Below, in pieces: positions 38,301 to 47,337 of a DNA stretch of 64,000 nt; position 1 is the stretch's first letter; each line of letters opens with the position of its first letter. Position numbers and translations under genes: made by a program. Location of the stretch: assembly GCF_023208195.1 (NCBI RefSeq), contig NZ_CP060034.1:1860001-1924000 (forward strand), written 5' to 3'. The stretch comes from Nocardioides sp. InS609-2 (lineage in GTDB: Bacteria; Actinomycetota; Actinomycetes; Propionibacteriales; Nocardioidaceae). The notes beneath the pieces are model-generated. The model made no database searches. It saw nothing but the letters and a program-made list of their open reading frames with translations, and was not told the DNA's origin.

Positions 38301-39071
38301 TCAGGCGGCGGTCCAACCGCCGTCGAGGAGGAAGGAGGATCCGGTGATGGACGACGACTGCGGGCCGCACAGGAAGGCGACCATCTCGGCCACCTCGTCC
38401 GGCTCGACCAGTCGCTTGACGGGAGTGCGGGCGAGCAGGACGTCGTCGACGACGTCCCCAGCGGGGATCCCGTGGGCCTTGGCCTGATCGGCGATCTGGC
38501 CCTCGACGAGCGGCGTGCGCACGTAGCCCGGGCAGACCGTGTTGCTCGTGACGCCCTTGCCGGCCGCCTCCAGCGCGATCACCTTCGACAGCCCCTCGAG
38601 GCCGTGCTTGGCGCTGACGTAGGCCGACTTGTACGCCGACGCGCGGTGTCCGTGGACGCTCGAGACGTGCACGATGCGACCCCAGCCGGCGGCGTACATG
38701 CCGGGGAGCAGAAGCCGCGCGAGCCGGAACGGCGCCTCGAGCATGACCTTGTGGATCAGCGCGAAACGCTCGGGGTCGAAGTCCTCGATCGGTGCGACGT
38801 GCTGGAGGCCGGCGTTGTTGACGAGGATGTCTGCGGTGACGTCGAGCGCGCCGATGGCGGCGCCGTCGGAGAGATCCACGACGCGGTGCTCGCCACCGAT
38901 CAGGGCAGCCACCTTGGCGGCGCCCTCCTCGTCGCGATCGACCACGACGACCTCGGCGCCGGCCTCGGCCAGGCGAGTGGCCACGGCGGCGCCGATGCCG
39001 CTCGCGCCGCCGGTCACCACGGCACGCCGGCCTTCCAGCCGGGCTCCCGAAGTGACGTGCGTCTCAGACAT
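38301..39071 (-). CDS. bdhA: 3-hydroxybutyrate dehydrogenase (SDR)
   Basis: A 256-residue short-chain dehydrogenase. The NAD motif is TGGASGIG (20-27), then NNAGLQHVAPIEDF, the catalytic Ser near 138 and Tyr151-x3-Lys155 (YVSAK). The blocks LQHVAPIEDFP and CPGYVRTPLVEGQI with a late QSSSITGSSFLLDGGWTA are typical of D-3-hydroxybutyrate dehydrogenase, which converts hydroxybutyrate to acetoacetate. ATG 39071 is chosen because TAGCGT ends seven bases upstream; a GTG at 39080 overlaps that hexamer. Confidence 0.88.
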   Translation of the reverse strand: MSETHVTSGARLEGRRAVVTGGASGIGAAVATRLAEAGAEVVVVDRDEEGAAKVAALIGGEHRVVDLSDGAAIGALDVTADILVNNAGLQHVAPIEDFDPERFALIHKVMLEAPFRLARLLLPGMYAAGWGRIVHVSSVHGHRASAYKSAYVSAKHGLEGLSKVIALEAAGKGVTSNTVCPGYVRTPLVEGQIADQAKAHGIPAGDVVDDVLLARTPVKRLVEPDEVAEMVAFLCGPQSSSITGSSFLLDGGWTAA

Positions 39072-39078
39072 GACCGCC

Positions 39079-39084
39079 ACGCTA
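39079..39084 (-). promoter_or_regulatory. -10 element, leaderless start of bdhA
   Basis: TAGCGT on the minus strand, seven bases before ATG 39071. A CACAG/CTGTG inverted repeat (39122-39144) lies further upstream, between bdhA and the divergent PucR-type gene, and could be the regulator's site. Confidence 0.55.
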
Positions 39085-39177
39085 GGCCCAGATAATCGCC
39101 GCCGGACATGGCTGAGCTACACACAGTTATGCGCTCACCCTGTGCAAACGGGCCACATGCCGGTCATGATGTGGCGC

Positions 39178-41058
39178 ATGGGCTTCCTGGAACTCTTGTA
39201 CGCCGACGCGCCTCGCGCCGACTTCGACCGGCTCGTCACCGAGGCCGAGGGGCAGGCCGGCGCCGGCGACCTGCCCGCCGAGACGGTCGAGACGCTGCGC
39301 CGCGAGCACGAGCTCGCACTCCGCCTGCGCGAGGTGATCGCCCGGCACCGGGCCCGCGAGGCCGAGCTCTCGGCGCTCTACGACACCGCGAGCGACCTGA
39401 CGGCGATCCGCGACGTCGACGCCATCCTCACCGCCATCGTTCGACGGGCGCGGCAGCTGCTCAACGCCGACATGACCTACCTCTCGCTCAACGACGAGGA
39501 CGACGGCGCGTCGTACATGAAGGTCACCGACGGCGCCCTCACGCAGGAGTTCCGCCGGCTCCGGCTGCCGCTGGGCACCGGGCTGCTCGGGCTGGTCGCG
39601 CAGATCGGTGCGCCGTACTTCACCGAGGACTACCAGGCCGACGAGCGCTTCGTGCACCGCGGCTACATAGACGAGGCGGTGGCGGGCGAGCACATTCGCG
39701 CGATTCTCGGCGTGCCGCTGATCCTCGACGGGCGTGTCATCGGGGCGCTGCTCGCGGTGCACCGCACGGTGCGTCAGTTCCCGGCGGCGGAGGTCTCCCT
39801 GCTGATGTCATTCGCCGCGCACGCCGCCGTCGCGCTCGAGAACGCACGGCTCTTCGCCCAGCTCGACGAGGCCAACGCCACCATGACCGCGCACACCCGG
39901 TCGGTCGAGGCCGCCGCGACCGCGCACGACCGGCTCACCGACCTGCTGCTGCAGGGCGGCGGGGTGGCGGAGGTGGCGACCGTGCTGACGGGCATCCTCG
40001 GCGGTGACGTGACCGTGCACGGTCCCGACGGTGAGCTCCTCGCGGGCGACTCGGCACCCGTCGACGGATGGGCGGATGCCGTCGCCGGCGCGGTCGCGTC
40101 GGGCCGCTCGGTGCCGATCCACGACGGCTACGTCGCCCCGTCGCTGGCCGGCACCGAGCACCTGGCGACGCTGGTGCTCAGCCGCCCGAGCCGGCCGATG
40201 GGCCTGGCCGAGCGCCGCACCCTCGAGCGGGCGGCCCTGGTCACGGCGCTGGTGCTCCTCTTCGCCCGGTCAGTCGCCGAGACGGAGGAACGCCTTGGCG
40301 TCCAGCTGCTCGGCGATCTGCTCGGCGGCCGCCTCGACGACCCGTCCCGGCTGCGGGAACGGGCGCGTCGTCAGCGCCTCGAGCTGACCGCTGCCGCCGC
40401 CCTGTGCGTGGCCGAGGTCGACGGCGTCGACCGACACACCGCCCTGCGCGCCGCGTCCGCCGTCGTCGCCGGAGCCCGCGGGCTGGCAGGAGAGCACGGT
40501 GGCCGGCTGGTGCTCATCGCCCCCGACGCCGATCCCGCCGAGAGCGGCGAGCGCCTCCGCGAGGCGATCACCAGGGTCGGCGGCGCGGCTACGGTCGGCG
40601 TCGCGCTCGTCGATAGTGACACCGACGCCGCGTCGTACTCCACGGGAGTTCGGGAAGCCTACGCCGAGGCCCGGCGCTGCCTCGACACCCTGCTGACCCT
40701 GGGCCGCCAGGGCGAGGTCAGCGACGCCACCGGCCTGGGCCTGGCCCGGCTCCTGCTCGGCGACAACGGACCCGAACAGCTCGGCTCGTTCCTCGAGGCG
40801 ACGATCGGTCCGGTGCGTGAGTACGACGCGCGCCGGGGCACGTCACTGATCGCGACCCTGGAGGCGTGGTTCGCCACCGGCGGGAAGCTCAAGGCGGCGG
40901 CCGAGCGACTGCACGTGCACCCCAACACCGTCACCCAGCGGCTCGACCGCATCGACGACCTGCTCGGCGACTGGCGCGAGCCCGGCCACAGCCTCGACGT
41001 ACAGCTCGCCCTCCGGGTGGCGCGGCTGCACACCGTGCGGGTCAGCGCTCGCGGCTGA
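39178..41058 (+). CDS. GAF-PucR family transcriptional regulator
   Basis: A 626-residue regulator. A short N-terminal helix region is followed by a GAF domain (about 78-220), a coiled linker (LARLFAQLDEANATM...), a CdaR/GGDEF-like middle part and a C-terminal PucR HTH (LIATLEAWFATGGKLKAAAERLHVHPNTVTQRLDRIDDLLG). ATG 39178 is preferred because CATGAT ends seven bases upstream; ATGs at 39157, 39166 and 39169 are in frame. It is divergent from bdhA, so it probably controls hydroxybutyrate utilisation (inference). Confidence 0.87.
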   Translation: MGFLELLYADAPRADFDRLVTEAEGQAGAGDLPAETVETLRREHELALRLREVIARHRAREAELSALYDTASDLTAIRDVDAILTAIVRRARQLLNADMTYLSLNDEDDGASYMKVTDGALTQEFRRLRLPLGTGLLGLVAQIGAPYFTEDYQADERFVHRGYIDEAVAGEHIRAILGVPLILDGRVIGALLAVHRTVRQFPAAEVSLLMSFAAHAAVALENARLFAQLDEANATMTAHTRSVEAAATAHDRLTDLLLQGGGVAEVATVLTGILGGDVTVHGPDGELLAGDSAPVDGWADAVAGAVASGRSVPIHDGYVAPSLAGTEHLATLVLSRPSRPMGLAERRTLERAALVTALVLLFARSVAETEERLGVQLLGDLLGGRLDDPSRLRERARRQRLELTAAAALCVAEVDGVDRHTALRAASAVVAGARGLAGEHGGRLVLIAPDADPAESGERLREAITRVGGAATVGVALVDSDTDAASYSTGVREAYAEARRCLDTLLTLGRQGEVSDATGLGLARLLLGDNGPEQLGSFLEATIGPVREYDARRGTSLIATLEAWFATGGKLKAAAERLHVHPNTVTQRLDRIDDLLGDWREPGHSLDVQLALRVARLHTVRVSARG

Positions 41059-42259
41059 CCAACATCTCGCGGTCGCCGAAGCGCACCGTGTCACCGTCGA
41101 TCACGGTCGTCGGCTTGCCGGCCGTGAGCTCGCGCGCGACGCCCTTTCGGAGCAGCATCGAGCCGTTGGTGGACCCGCGGTCCATCACCACGAGCGCGCC
41201 GTCGGGGGCGGGCGCGAACTGGGCGTGCGTCTTGGACAGCGACATGTCACCCGACGACAGGGGTACGACGTGGCGCACCGGCTCACCGCCTCGCGGCTCC
41301 GGGCGGCGGCCGACCAGGGTCAGGCCCTCGACGACGAACGTCTCCCCGTCGTCGAACGTGACCCGCCAGCGGACCGACGGGGCCGGCGCCTGCTGCGGCG
41401 AGACGTTCGGTTGCTGGGTCGACTGCTTGGCACCTCGGACGACGGTGCGGCCGTCGTCAGCCGGACCGGGCTGGGCGTCGCTCGGCCGGGGCGTGTGAGG
41501 GAGCGGGCGTTGCTCGGGCCGAGGTGGAGAGATGAGCTGGGGCGGCGGCTGCTGGCCCGGCGGTGGGCCCGGCTGCTGCGGCTGCTGCACGCGCTGCTGC
41601 ATCGGCTGCTGCTGAGGCGCCGGCTGGGGAGCCCCGTTCGAGGGGGAGCCGGCGTCGGGGACCCGGGGTGCCGGGGTGGGTGCCGGGCTGGGTGCCGGAG
41701 TCGGCGTGGGTGCCGCGACGGGGGCGGGGATCAGTCGCATCGCGGTCAGGTTGACGACGTGCCGCGGGGCTTCGGCCTCGGCGGCGACGGGCGGTGCCGG
41801 CCGCACGTCGATGACGATCCCGTGCGAGATGTGGTCGTGCCAGCCGCGGCGTCGGTGCCCACCGTCGGCCACGGCGGTCCAGGCCAGCGTGGCCAGGCCC
41901 AGCCCGAAGGTCGGCAGCGCCGAGAGCCCGAGCACCAGCGAGCGCAGCAGCGCACGGCCGAAGCCGATGGGCGTGCCCGTGCCGTGGTGCACGACCCGCA
42001 GGCCGACCAGGCTCTTGCCGGGCGACGAACCGGTCATCCCGAGCACGGCGGAGAAGACGAGCGTCATGAGTACGGCGACGCCGACCACGATGCCCGCGCC
42101 GGCCCAGAACCCGCTGCTGCCCAAGAAGTACCAGCACGCGACGGCGGTCGCGGCGTACAGGCCCCAGACGATCAGCCGGTCGATCGCGAACGCGTAGAAG
42201 CGTCGTTCGAGCTCGGCGACCGGGTAGGTCGGCGGGGTGCCTGTGAAGGGAACACTCAT
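41042..42259 (-). CDS. RDD membrane domain fused to FHA domain
   Basis: A 405-residue protein. Residues 15-150 form an RDD membrane domain (LERRFYAFAIDRLIVWGLYA, GMTGSSPGKSLVGLRVVHHGTG), residues 165-295 are a Pro/Gln-rich linker, and residues 300-405 are an FHA domain (TLVGRRPEPR... SKTHAQF... MDRGSTNGSMLL) that should bind phosphothreonine peptides. It lies 17 bp after the FHA gene in an operon headed by a PP2C phosphatase. Its last 17 nt overlap the PucR-type gene on the other strand. Confidence 0.87.
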   Translation of the reverse strand: MSVPFTGTPPTYPVAELERRFYAFAIDRLIVWGLYAATAVACWYFLGSSGFWAGAGIVVGVAVLMTLVFSAVLGMTGSSPGKSLVGLRVVHHGTGTPIGFGRALLRSLVLGLSALPTFGLGLATLAWTAVADGGHRRRGWHDHISHGIVIDVRPAPPVAAEAEAPRHVVNLTAMRLIPAPVAAPTPTPAPSPAPTPAPRVPDAGSPSNGAPQPAPQQQPMQQRVQQPQQPGPPPGQQPPPQLISPPRPEQRPLPHTPRPSDAQPGPADDGRTVVRGAKQSTQQPNVSPQQAPAPSVRWRVTFDDGETFVVEGLTLVGRRPEPRGGEPVRHVVPLSSGDMSLSKTHAQFAPAPDGALVVMDRGSTNGSMLLRKGVARELTAGKPTTVIDGDTVRFGDREMLVSRER

Positions 42260-42276
42260 GTCGTGGGTCTCTGGTG

Positions 42277-43476
42277 TCAGGGGTTGGTGACCTGGATGGT
42301 CACACCGTCGCCGAGGTCGATGATCGCGCCAGGAATGAGCGACACCGCAATGCCCGGCTGCAGCTCCTCGGGCGGCAGGCCCGGCTGCATGAGCATCGTG
42401 CCGTTGGTCGAGCCGAGGTCGGTCGCCACGGACATGCCGTGGTCGACGCCGGAGCCGGGCCGGATCTCGAGGTGCGTGGACGAGATCTCGTGGTTGGGGC
42501 TAGGCACCGTCACCAGCTGCGGCTGGTCGGTGGACGCGAAGCGTCGGGCCTCCGGCGCCCGGCCGATGAGGATGGCACGGTCGACCTCGATGGTCTCTCC
42601 ACTGGAGAACACCAGCTTGGCGACCGGCCGCGAGGTCACGCTTGGCGCGGGCGGCTGACCGGGGATGCCGGGTGGCTCGGCCACGACTCCCCCCACAGTC
42701 CCGATCGTGGTGTGGCCGTCGTGGTCGGCGCCCTCCTCGACGGGGAGGGCGACAGTCTCGGGGCCGGCCGCCGGCTCGGGCTCGGGCTCGATGGGCGGCT
42801 CCGGCGCGACGTACGGCGCGGCAACGGGCACCTCCGGGTGTTCCCCGGTCTCGTCGTCGGGGGCGAGCATGGGCTCGGGCTCCGGGTCGGCCTCGACAAC
42901 CGGCTCGGGCTCGGCGATCGGCTCGGGCACGGCAGCCAGGACGGACTCGGGGGCGGGGGTGCGCTCCGACTCGACCTCCACGGGTACGACGGCACTCGAG
43001 GCCGCAGCACCCCCGACGACTGCTCCACCACCCCAGGTCACCCGGGAGACGCGGACCAGCCCGGATGCCACGGACAGCTCGTCACCGGTCGAGTCGGGCT
43101 CGACCTCGACGGTGATCCCGGTGACACCGGTCAGTGTGCGCTCGCTCCAGATGGAGCCCGGATCTGCAATGACCTCGGCGGAGCCCCCGGACGTGTCGCA
43201 GCTGACCCGGCCCTGGCCGCGCACGAGGATCCGGGTGGCGCCCTCCGTGTCGCCCACCAGCACGAAGTCGGAGAGGTCGCGCAGGCCGGACGAGAGAAGG
43301 GCGTCGAGGGTCTGGTCGAACCCGGCACCGTCGTCGACCTGCTCCCAGACAGCAGCGACGCGGGCCTTGGCCGACGCCGGCAACAGCACGGTGACGGCAG
43401 GCCCGACGGCGGCGTACCAGGAGCCGGGCAGGTAGCCGCGCCTGCTCGCGTCGCTCTCGTTCACGGCATTGCTCAT
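42277..43476 (-). CDS. FHA domain protein
   Basis: A 399-residue protein. The N-terminal 135 residues ([30 protein letters not shown]...) are a conserved region of unknown role that reads as beta-rich. The middle (about 165-270) is Pro/Glu-rich, and the C-terminal FHA domain (about 290-399) has [19 protein letters not shown] and [10 protein letters not shown]. The start overlaps the PP2C stop by four bases. It should recognise phosphothreonine on a partner. Confidence 0.87.
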   Translation of the reverse strand: MSNAVNESDASRRGYLPGSWYAAVGPAVTVLLPASAKARVAAVWEQVDDGAGFDQTLDALLSSGLRDLSDFVLVGDTEGATRILVRGQGRVSCDTSGGSAEVIADPGSIWSERTLTGVTGITVEVEPDSTGDELSVASGLVRVSRVTWGGGAVVGGAAASSAVVPVEVESERTPAPESVLAAVPEPIAEPEPVVEADPEPEPMLAPDDETGEHPEVPVAAPYVAPEPPIEPEPEPAAGPETVALPVEEGADHDGHTTIGTVGGVVAEPPGIPGQPPAPSVTSRPVAKLVFSSGETIEVDRAILIGRAPEARRFASTDQPQLVTVPSPNHEISSTHLEIRPGSGVDHGMSVATDLGSTNGTMLMQPGLPPEELQPGIAVSLIPGAIIDLGDGVTIQVTNP

Positions 43477-44294
43477 GGAAGGGCCCCCAGTTTTGTCTCG
43501 AGACTCTCGCGCTGACGCACGAAGTCGAACGACTCGTCGGTCACCAATCCCACCACATCCACGACGACCGCAGTCGCGTTGTCACGCCCTCCGGCCATCA
43601 GCGCCGCCTGCACGAGTCCGTCGGCGGCGTCGCGGGGGTCGTCGTTCTGCTTCAGGATGCGGGCGACGGTCGCGTCGCTGATCATGCCGGTCACGCCGTC
43701 GCTGCAGAGCAGGATGCGCTCGGCCGCGGCCAACGGCAGCAGGAAGAAGTCAGGTTCGAGGGAGTCGAGGGCGGCGCCGAGCGCGCGGGTGATGACGTGC
43801 CGTTCGGGGTGCTCGGCTGCTTGCTCGGGGGTGATCTCGCCGGCGTCGATCAGCTCCTGGACCACGGAGTGGTCGACGCTGACCTGGTCGAGCTCGTTGT
43901 CCACGAGCCGGTAGATGCGCGAGTCGCCGAGGTTGGCGAGCAGCCACTTGGGACCGTTCTCGTCCTCGACGAGCAGCGCCACCACGACCGTCGTGCCGGC
44001 ATGGATGCGGTGACCTGTGCCGGCCTGGGCGCTGGTGTAGTCGCGGATCCGCACCTGGCAGCGGGTCAGTGTGGCGACCACGGCCTCGGCGCCTCCGCGC
44101 GGGTCGTAGCCCTCCTCGCTGAGCCGGGCGAACTCCTCGACGACGATCCTGCTGGCGACGTCACCGCCAGAGTGGCCACCCATCCCGTCGGCGACGACGA
44201 AGAGGGGCGGCGCGACGAGGAACGCGTCCTCGTTGACCTTGCGCACGTGGCCGATCTCGCTGGACGAGCCGTGGTGCAGGTCGACCGCCTTCAT
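43473..44294 (-). CDS. PP2C-type Ser/Thr protein phosphatase
   Basis: A 273-residue PPM phosphatase with metal-binding aspartates in [28 protein letters not shown] and [12 protein letters not shown]. It removes phosphate from Ser/Thr residues, plausibly those read by the two FHA proteins encoded next. ATG 44294 is chosen because CAGGGT (44306-44301, minus) ends six bases upstream; the GTG at 44300 abuts that hexamer. No Ser/Thr kinase gene lies in the window. Confidence 0.93.
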   Translation of the reverse strand: MKAVDLHHGSSSEIGHVRKVNEDAFLVAPPLFVVADGMGGHSGGDVASRIVVEEFARLSEEGYDPRGGAEAVVATLTRCQVRIRDYTSAQAGTGHRIHAGTTVVVALLVEDENGPKWLLANLGDSRIYRLVDNELDQVSVDHSVVQELIDAGEITPEQAAEHPERHVITRALGAALDSLEPDFFLLPLAAAERILLCSDGVTGMISDATVARILKQNDDPRDAADGLVQAALMAGGRDNATAVVVDVVGLVTDESFDFVRQRESLETKLGALP

Positions 44295-44374
44295 CGACAC
44301 ACCCTGCCGCCCCTGTCGTCGGTGTCACCACGGCCGTGCCCGTGGACCATGCCTCCGGGCGGGAGGCTGACGAG

Positions 44375-44380
44375 TAGCGT
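44375..44380 (+). promoter_or_regulatory. -10 element before the helicase-associated gene
   Basis: TAGCGT, seven bases before ATG 44388. The intervening AGGAGAG could also serve as a Shine-Dalgarno, but it would lie at the extreme 5' end of the mRNA. Confidence 0.55.
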
Positions 44381-44387
44381 AGGAGAG

Positions 44388-46670
44388 ATGTCTGCCAACG
44401 AGCCGGGGACACCCCCACGCACCCTCGCCGACCAGCTGCGCGGGTGGCCGGACGAGCGCCTGGGCAACCTGCTGCGTGAGCGTCCTGACCTGGCCACTCC
44501 GGCTCCTCACGACTCGGCCCAGCTGGCCTCGCGCGCCGCCACGCGCTCGTCGGTTCTGCGCGCGCTCGACGGACTGAGCCGGCTGGAGCTTTCCGTACTG
44601 GATGCCCAGGTGATTGCATCTCAAACCACCCAGGACCAACTTGTTTCACTGGTGTACGCCGACCCGGCAGCAGTCACGGCCGCCACCGATCGCCTGGTCG
44701 ACCTCGCCCTGACGTGGCAGAGCCCCTCGGGACTGCGCCCGCTGACCGGCATCGCCGAGGTCCTGCGTGGCACCGAAGCGGCCGGCGTGAGCGGGCTGCG
44801 GCCCGTCACCGGCCACGGCCATGACGCCGCCACGATCCTCCAACGCATCGCCCAGCTCAGTCCCCCGGCACGCACGATGCTCGAGCACCTGGCCGAGCGC
44901 GGCGGCGAGGGCACCACCGGCACCGGGCGTGCGCCCACGCGCCCTGAAGACGCGGCGACCCCGGTCGAGGAGCTGCTCGCCCACGGCCTGCTCGTCCCGC
45001 GCGGTCAGGGCGTCGTACACCTTCCCGGCGAGGTCGGGCTGGCCCTGCGCGACGGTCGCACCACGACGGCCCCGGTCGACGACGTACCCCCGATCGCGAC
45101 GAGCGACCGCGACCCTTCCCTCGTCGACAAGCTCGCTGCCGGCGCCGCATTCGACGCCGTACGCCGCGTGGAGCTGCTCCTCGACCACTGGGGCCTGGCT
45201 CCGCCCGGCGTCCTCCGGACCGGCGGGCTGGCGGTGCGCGACCTCAAGGCGGCCGCGACCGAGCTGCACGTCACGCCCACCGAGGCCGGCCTGCTGGTCG
45301 AGGTGGCACACGAGGCCGGGCTGCTGGCGGAGTCCACCGACACCGACGGCGAGGCGGTCTGGCTGCCCACCGACACCTACGACTCCTGGTCGACCGGCGA
45401 TCCCGCGGTGCGCTGGGCCGCGATCGCGCGCGCCTGGCTGGAGTCGCCGCGGCTGGCCGGGCTCATCGGCACCCGCGACAGCGCCGGCAAGACTTGGAAC
45501 GCGCTCGCTCCCGACCTCTCGAGCAGCTTCGCGGCCGAGGCCCGCCGGATGGCGCTCGACGAGCTTGCCGACCTGCCGCCGGGAGCCACGCTCGCGACCG
45601 GCACCGGCCTGCCGGGTGTCGTGGCGCGCGTCGCCTGGAAGCGGCCGCGCCGGCCAGCCACCCGCGCCGACATGGTCGGGTGGGCGCTCGCCGAGGCGGC
45701 GGCGCTCGGCCTCACCGGCTACGACGGGATCTCCGGCGCCGGCCGCCACCTCCTCGCCGGCGACCTCGACACGGCCGCGGCGGCGCTGGCGCCCCTGCTG
45801 CCCGAACCGGTCGACCACGTGCTCGTGCAGGCCGACCTCACCGCCGTCGCGCCCGGCCCACTGGAGCCAAGCCTCTCGCGCACCCTTCACCTGCTGGCCG
45901 ATGTCGAGTCGCGCGGTGGGGCGACGGTCTACCGCTTCGCGCCGACGTCCGTGCGCCGCGCGTTCGACGCCGGCTGGTCGGCCGCGGAGGTGCACGAGTT
46001 CCTCGCTTCGGTCTCGCGCACTCCCCTGCCCCAGCCGCTGACCTACCTGGTCGACGACGTGGCCCGCACCTTCGGCACCCTGCGTGTCGGGCACGCCGAG
46101 GCGTTCCTGCGGGCCGACGACGCGGGCGCGCTCACCGAGCTGATCCACCACCCGAAGGCGGGCACCCTCGGCCTGCGCCGGCTGGCACCCACGGTCCTGG
46201 TGAGCACGGTGCCGGTCGACGTACTGCTCCCCCGGCTGCGCGAGCTCGGCTCAGCCCCGGTGGTGGAGGCCGCCGACGGCACGGTCCGTGTTGCCCGCCG
46301 CGACCTGCAGCGAGCTCGCACCCCGCGGCACCGCCGCCCGCCCGCCATACGCACTGCCCGCGAAGCGGCGACGGTCACTGCGGTCGTCACCGCCATCCGC
46401 GCCGGTGACCGGGCCAGCGCCTCCCGGCCGTCACGGCCCACCGACGCCACCAGCCCGCAGGCTGCGCTGGCGGCGCTGCGGATGGCGATCGACGACAGCG
46501 CCACCGTGCTCATCGGCTACGTCGACAACCACGGCTCGTCGTCTGACCGGCTGGTCGACCCGATGCGCGTCGAGGGCGGACAGCTCACCGCCCACGACCA
46601 CCGCAGCGACGACACCCGCACCTTCGCCGTACACCGGATCACGACGGTCCGGCCGGTCGCTGACCGGTAG
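44388..46670 (+). CDS. helicase-associated (XPB N-terminal-like) protein
   Basis: A 760-residue protein with no helicase motifs of its own. The middle part (about 330-620) matches the Helicase_C_3/XPB N-terminal family, for example [48 protein letters not shown]. The end resembles a WYL-like fold ([39 protein letters not shown]... FAVHRITTV). In M. tuberculosis a similar gene sits beside the XPB helicase (Rv0862c/Rv0861c, from memory). It may complement the XPB protein encoded downstream. The 139 nt after it hold only the next promoter. Confidence 0.85.
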   Translation: MSANEPGTPPRTLADQLRGWPDERLGNLLRERPDLATPAPHDSAQLASRAATRSSVLRALDGLSRLELSVLDAQVIASQTTQDQLVSLVYADPAAVTAATDRLVDLALTWQSPSGLRPLTGIAEVLRGTEAAGVSGLRPVTGHGHDAATILQRIAQLSPPARTMLEHLAERGGEGTTGTGRAPTRPEDAATPVEELLAHGLLVPRGQGVVHLPGEVGLALRDGRTTTAPVDDVPPIATSDRDPSLVDKLAAGAAFDAVRRVELLLDHWGLAPPGVLRTGGLAVRDLKAAATELHVTPTEAGLLVEVAHEAGLLAESTDTDGEAVWLPTDTYDSWSTGDPAVRWAAIARAWLESPRLAGLIGTRDSAGKTWNALAPDLSSSFAAEARRMALDELADLPPGATLATGTGLPGVVARVAWKRPRRPATRADMVGWALAEAAALGLTGYDGISGAGRHLLAGDLDTAAAALAPLLPEPVDHVLVQADLTAVAPGPLEPSLSRTLHLLADVESRGGATVYRFAPTSVRRAFDAGWSAAEVHEFLASVSRTPLPQPLTYLVDDVARTFGTLRVGHAEAFLRADDAGALTELIHHPKAGTLGLRRLAPTVLVSTVPVDVLLPRLRELGSAPVVEAADGTVRVARRDLQRARTPRHRRPPAIRTAREAATVTAVVTAIRAGDRASASRPSRPTDATSPQAALAALRMAIDDSATVLIGYVDNHGSSSDRLVDPMRVEGGQLTAHDHRSDDTRTFAVHRITTVRPVADR

Positions 46671-46797
46671 GGCTCTGACCGGCGTAGACCGGCGGGAGTA
46701 TCGACCTGATCCGTCGAGCGCTCAGGCGTGGGCGAGGGGCTCGGGCAGGCGTTGTTCCCGCTCGCGTACGACGGTCAGACCCGTTGGCGATCGACCG

Positions 46798-46803
46798 TAG
46801 ACT
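46798..46803 (+). promoter_or_regulatory. -10 element, leaderless start of CGNR gene
   Basis: TAGACT, six bases before ATG 46810. Confidence 0.55.
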
Positions 46804-46809
46804 GGCCGG

Positions 46810-47337
46810 ATGGACTTCCTGAGGTACGCCGAGTCGGCGGCGGCGCTCCTGAACGCCGACGTCGACGACGTCGACGGCCTCCTGACGCACCTGTCGGACC
46901 GGCATTGGCTGCACGCGCAGACCAGCGACCGCGACGTTGCCGTGCTGCGCCGGTTCCAGCGGGACCTGCGGCCGATCTTCGACGCGTCCGACGCCGGCCG
47001 GGCCTCCGATGTGGTGACCGGTCTCAACGAGCTCCTGAGCCAGCACCCGGTCACCCCGATGATCAGCGACCACGACCCGACGCACCTGCACATGCACGTC
47101 GCCAACCGTGCGGCGTCGGTCTCCGACCTGCTGATCGGTGAGTCCCTGATGGGGCTGGCCACGCTCGTGTGCGACCTCGGCCCGACCCGGCTCGGGGTCT
47201 GCAGCGCGACGAAGTGCACCAACGTGTACGTCGACACCTCGCCCAACCAGTCGCGCCGCTACTGCTCCGACCGCTGCTCCTCGCGCGCCAACGTGGCGGC
47301 CTACCGCGCCCGACAGAAAGCTGCCGCAACCGCCTGA
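46810..47337 (+). CDS. CGNR zinc-finger / ABATE-like protein
   Basis: A 175-residue protein. The N-terminal 120 residues are helical (DFLRYAESAAALLNADVDDVDGLLTHLSDRHWL...), like the stress-induced ABATE regulator domain. The C-terminus is a CGNR-type zinc finger: CSATKCTNVYVDTSPNQSRRYCSDRCSSRANVAAYRARQ with four cysteines. It probably binds DNA. Its stop overlaps the XPB start by one base (TGATG), so the helicase is translationally coupled to it. Confidence 0.87.
   Translation: MDFLRYAESAAALLNADVDDVDGLLTHLSDRHWLHAQTSDRDVAVLRRFQRDLRPIFDASDAGRASDVVTGLNELLSQHPVTPMISDHDPTHLHMHVANRAASVSDLLIGESLMGLATLVCDLGPTRLGVCSATKCTNVYVDTSPNQSRRYCSDRCSSRANVAAYRARQKAAATA

Noticed and set aside
39072..39080. GTG at 39080 as the start of bdhA
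   Set aside because: It overlaps the TAGCGT hexamer; ATG 39071 has the right distance and gives the normal N-terminus.
41600..41720. Repeats in the RDD-FHA gene as tandem DNA repeats
   Set aside because: They are codon-level reflections of a Pro/Gln/Ala-rich linker, not a separate element.
44646..46151. A 501-codon minus-strand frame opposite the helicase-associated gene
   Set aside because: It lies fully within a well-supported plus-strand gene and has a low-complexity translation.
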